Below, piece by piece: positions 7,027 to 8,771 of a stretch of 8,771 nucleotides of DNA. The notes below the pieces were generated by a model. The model saw only the letters and a list, made by a program, of their open reading frames with translations, was not told the DNA's origin and made no database searches. How positions within the stretch are numbered: position 1 is the first letter of the stretch; every line of letters starts with the position of its first letter. Location of the stretch: positions 1 through 8,771 of the forward strand of contig JBDTMC010000331.1 in the NCBI GenBank assembly GCA_039934475.1. Reading direction: 5' to 3'. The position numbers were made by a program, and so were the translations under genes. Origin of the DNA: JBDTMC01 sp039934475 (GTDB lineage Bacteria; Acidobacteriota; Terriglobia; Bryobacterales; Bryobacteraceae).

Positions 7027-8613
7027 CTATTGCAGTCCGGCCTCAGCCAGCATCGCCAAAAATTGTTTCTGCGTACGCATGTCAATGGATTGGGCGGCCA
7101 GTTTTCCCCGCCGGTCGAAGATGAAGGTCTTCGGGATCCCATTTACGGCGAATGCCTCGGCCGCCTTTCCGGCGGGGTCAAGCAGGATGGGAAATTCATA
7201 ACCCTTGCCGTCGAGGTAACTGCTCACCTTTCCTGCCTCTTCGTCGGAAACGGCAAGCACCACCAGCCCTTGATCGCCGAAGCGCCGCTGGAGCACTTGC
7301 AAGTCCGGCATCTCCTTGCGGCATGGCGGGCACCACGTAGCCCAGAAGTTGACCAGCACCACCTTGCCGGATAAGGCAGAGCGGGTCCAGGTATGACCTG
7401 TTAGATCGGCCAAAGTGAAATCGGCGTGGGCGCGCCTGGCGTCGTCAGCCTCCAGTGACCTCATGGCGGATTGGAAGCCAGGCGCGTCGGTGATGGTGGT
7501 GGTTACCCCCTCGTAACGCACCAGTTGCGCCAGTGTGGCGAACGCGTCCGCGATGGGCTGGGGTTCGGCGCGGATCGCCGCGGTCAGCGTGTCTGCCACT
7601 TCCTGTAGTGTTCCTGGTCCGAAGTCTCCCTCTGTGGAGAGGTTGGCGAGGTTGAGGGCGAGCTTCATTCGATCGCCGCCGGTGGGCAGGGCCCGGATCT
7701 GACGGGCAAGATCGACGGTGACGGTTCCGCGCCTCTCGTCGGCTACGTTGCGGAGCGTGCGAATGCCGTACTCAATGGCGGCTTGAGCACCCGACATGGG
7801 CCGAATCTTGATATCCCGGAACCAAGCGACGTCGTCGTGGTTTTGCAGGCTGATGGGACAGCTCTTCTTCGGCTGCTTCAGCAGCAAGTCGTAGATGCCG
7901 GTTCCCTTCCAGCGGCCGGCGATGGCCTTTTCGATTTCCGGCGCATCCAACTGAGCGTCCACTACCTTCACGCCGTTCAACCAGTGCTCGACGTGATTCC
8001 CCAGCACCAGAAGTCGGCTTTGATTGAATTCACCCACGGGCTTCGCGGTCTGCTTCGAGGGGGCCACCATGTCGTAGAGCGCACCGGAACTATGGCTGCC
8101 GCCGCGCCGGCCATCGACGTTGCCGTCGTTATCGATGGCCTGGAATTCGAAGCCGACAACGTAGTCTTGGGCACGGCTTTCCGGCGCCAACGCGGCGCGG
8201 CTGGCGGTGTGATGCTCCAGTTCGTAGCCGACTTTGTCTTCGAAGCGTTTGATGTCTTTCGGCGCCTTGGTGTTGTCGAGGAAAACGGTGTCCTGAATGC
8301 GGTACTTCAGGCCGCTGTTTCCGGCGGGCGAGATGCGCCATTCAAACTTAAGTTCGAAATCGGCGAACGTTCCGGTGGTGAACAGGTCTTCGGTGATGCG
8401 TGGGTTCTTATTGGCTTTGAGGCAGCCTTCGATGCTCCAGGCGTCGCCTTTCGGCGTCAGCTGGGAAGGGTCGCGCCATCCGTTCATTGTCGATCCGTCG
8501 AACAGTAGCTTCCAGCCGGCGGCCTGTTCGGCGGGCGTCAACGTGTTGGGTTCGGCAGCCGGCAAAAGCGCGGCGGCCAGCAGAATCAACAGAACTGATT
8601 TCACGGTTATCAT
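7027..8613 (-). CDS. Secreted DUF1080 (3-keto-disaccharide hydrolase family) protein fused to a C-terminal TlpA-like thioredoxin domain
   Basis: A 528-residue two-domain exported protein. Residues 1-20 are a signal peptide (VKSVLLILLAAALLPAA). Residues about 30-272 form a DUF1080 jelly-roll domain (Pfam name 3keto-disac_hyd): GWKLLFDGSTMNGWR, FADFELKFEWRISPAGNSGLKYR, VGYELEH, GALYDMVAP, and ISLQNHDDVAWFRDIKIRP as the closing strand. Residues 275-395 are a helical linker of no recognised family. Residues about 397-528 are a TlpA/redoxin domain with active site WCPPC (C428, C431), preceded by GKVVLVNFWAT and followed by the cis-proline segment GIPKTF (P494). Both domains look complete. The ATG at 8613 lacks a Shine-Dalgarno sequence; a GTG three codons in (8604) would give an equally good signal peptide. 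Likely roles are periplasmic sugar chemistry plus thiol redox work; how the two are connected is unknown. Confidence 0.9.
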   Translation of the reverse strand: MITVKSVLLILLAAALLPAAEPNTLTPAEQAAGWKLLFDGSTMNGWRDPSQLTPKGDAWSIEGCLKANKNPRITEDLFTTGTFADFELKFEWRISPAGNSGLKYRIQDTVFLDNTKAPKDIKRFEDKVGYELEHHTASRAALAPESRAQDYVVGFEFQAIDNDGNVDGRRGGSHSSGALYDMVAPSKQTAKPVGEFNQSRLLVLGNHVEHWLNGVKVVDAQLDAPEIEKAIAGRWKGTGIYDLLLKQPKKSCPISLQNHDDVAWFRDIKIRPMSGAQAAIEYGIRTLRNVADERRGTVTVDLARQIRALPTGGDRMKLALNLANLSTEGDFGPGTLQEVADTLTAAIRAEPQPIADAFATLAQLVRYEGVTTTITDAPGFQSAMRSLEADDARRAHADFTLADLTGHTWTRSALSGKVVLVNFWATWCPPCRKEMPDLQVLQRRFGDQGLVVLAVSDEEAGKVSSYLDGKGYEFPILLDPAGKAAEAFAVNGIPKTFIFDRRGKLAAQSIDMRTQKQFLAMLAEAGLQ

Positions 8614-8631
8614 TATGACGCAGGAGGGTGC
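8614..8631. promoter_or_regulatory. 18-bp divergent intergenic region
   Basis: Only 18 bp separate the ATG of the minus-strand DUF1080 gene from the ATG of the plus-strand gene. This cannot hold two full promoters, so control elements must lie inside the opposing coding regions. On the minus strand a CATAAT hexamer (8617-8612), one base off the -10 consensus, overlaps the annotated ATG; on the plus strand TATCAT is at 8608-8613. I see no convincing -35 box for either. Confidence 0.35.
8622..8627 (+). promoter_or_regulatory. Ribosome binding site of the plus-strand gene
   Basis: AGGAGG followed by GTGC and the ATG at 8632: a perfect Shine-Dalgarno core with a slightly short spacer. It is the strongest ribosome binding site in the window and the main reason to accept the short partial reading frame as a real gene. 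Confidence 0.7.
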
Positions 8632-8771
8632 ATGAGGACGGTAATTCGCTTAGTGGCAGCGGCGCTGCTGATGCTCACGCTACTGTGGGCGAGTGGCCCC
8701 GGCTTTCGCAGCCGGCAGACGATGCTCGATCACTTTGCCAAGCACGGCAGGGAGTTCGGCAACATCTCCGT
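8632..8771 (+). CDS. Secreted protein of unknown function, N-terminal part (cut by window edge); possible BECR-type nuclease-like domain
   Basis: Only 46 full codons are visible, open to the window edge. The start MRTVIRLVAAALLMLTLLWA is a signal peptide or membrane anchor with two N-terminal arginines. Next comes FRSRQTMLDHFAKHGREFG, then NIS at the edge. The HFAKHGREFG segment resembles a motif I know from secreted and polymorphic-toxin-like proteins thought to belong to the Barnase-EndoU-colicin (BECR) nuclease fold, usually as H-x-x-KHG-x-EF-G followed by a Y/L-rich helix. With so little sequence this is a motif-level resemblance only. The gene is divergent from the DUF1080 gene and has an excellent ribosome binding site. 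A simple exported hypothetical protein is the cautious reading. Confidence 0.6.
   Translation, partial: MRTVIRLVAAALLMLTLLWASGPGFRSRQTMLDHFAKHGREFGNIS

Noticed and set aside
7783..8508. Plus-strand open frame (241 codons) opposite the DUF1080 domain
   Set aside because: It mirrors the DUF1080 coding strand, has no domain or ribosome site of its own, and is best explained as a codon-bias shadow.
8585..8613. Plus-strand promoter with TATCAT at 8608-8613 as its -10
   Set aside because: The region 17 bp upstream matches TTGACA at only about two positions, so it is not better than chance.

Overview
The window is a gene-dense, GC-rich (roughly 60%) bacterial segment. It holds eight genes on the minus strand, all in one direction from 8613 down past position 1, and the start of one plus-strand gene at the right edge. 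The gene content suggests an Acidobacteriota genome, most likely Bryobacterales/Solibacter-like: Tat-exported sugar-isomerase-fold proteins, a secreted DUF1080 protein, TlpA-type redoxins and NarL-type two-component genes are common there. This assignment is inference; no rRNA or other marker gene is present.

In transcription order the minus-strand genes are: (1) a secreted DUF1080 (3-keto-disaccharide hydrolase family) protein fused to a TlpA/thioredoxin domain (7027-8613); (2) a membrane glycosyltransferase of the GtrB/DPM-like family 2 (6006-7010); (3) an exported protein of twelve ankyrin repeats (4768-5997); (4) a soluble NarL-type histidine kinase (3112-4728); (5) its NarL/LuxR response regulator (2427-3092); (6) and (7) two tandem Tat-signal TIM-barrel sugar phosphate isomerase/epimerase-like proteins (1459-2391 and 563-1441); (8) the N-terminal part of an SppA (protease IV) signal peptide peptidase, cut by the left edge (1-539). 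All gaps are 8 to 39 nt, so the run could be a single long transcription unit, although internal promoters cannot be excluded.

On the plus strand, 18 bp from the start of the DUF1080 gene, a divergent gene begins at 8632 with a very good ribosome binding site. Only 46 residues are visible: a signal peptide and an HFAKHG-type motif.

Five of the eight minus-strand products (DUF1080-TlpA, the ankyrin protein, both isomerase-fold proteins, SppA) are predicted to be exported or membrane-anchored, and the glycosyltransferase is a membrane protein. The theme is therefore the cell envelope and periplasmic sugar chemistry, with an embedded cytoplasmic two-component pair. The most interesting points are the DUF1080-thioredoxin fusion, its linkage to two Tat-exported isomerase-fold proteins (a possible 3-keto-sugar pathway, with no oxidoreductase in view), the uncharacterised globin-like N-terminal domain of the kinase, and the higher-order three-repeat period of the ankyrin protein. 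I see no tRNA, rRNA, CRISPR, insertion sequence or prophage gene, and no non-coding stretch longer than 39 nt.
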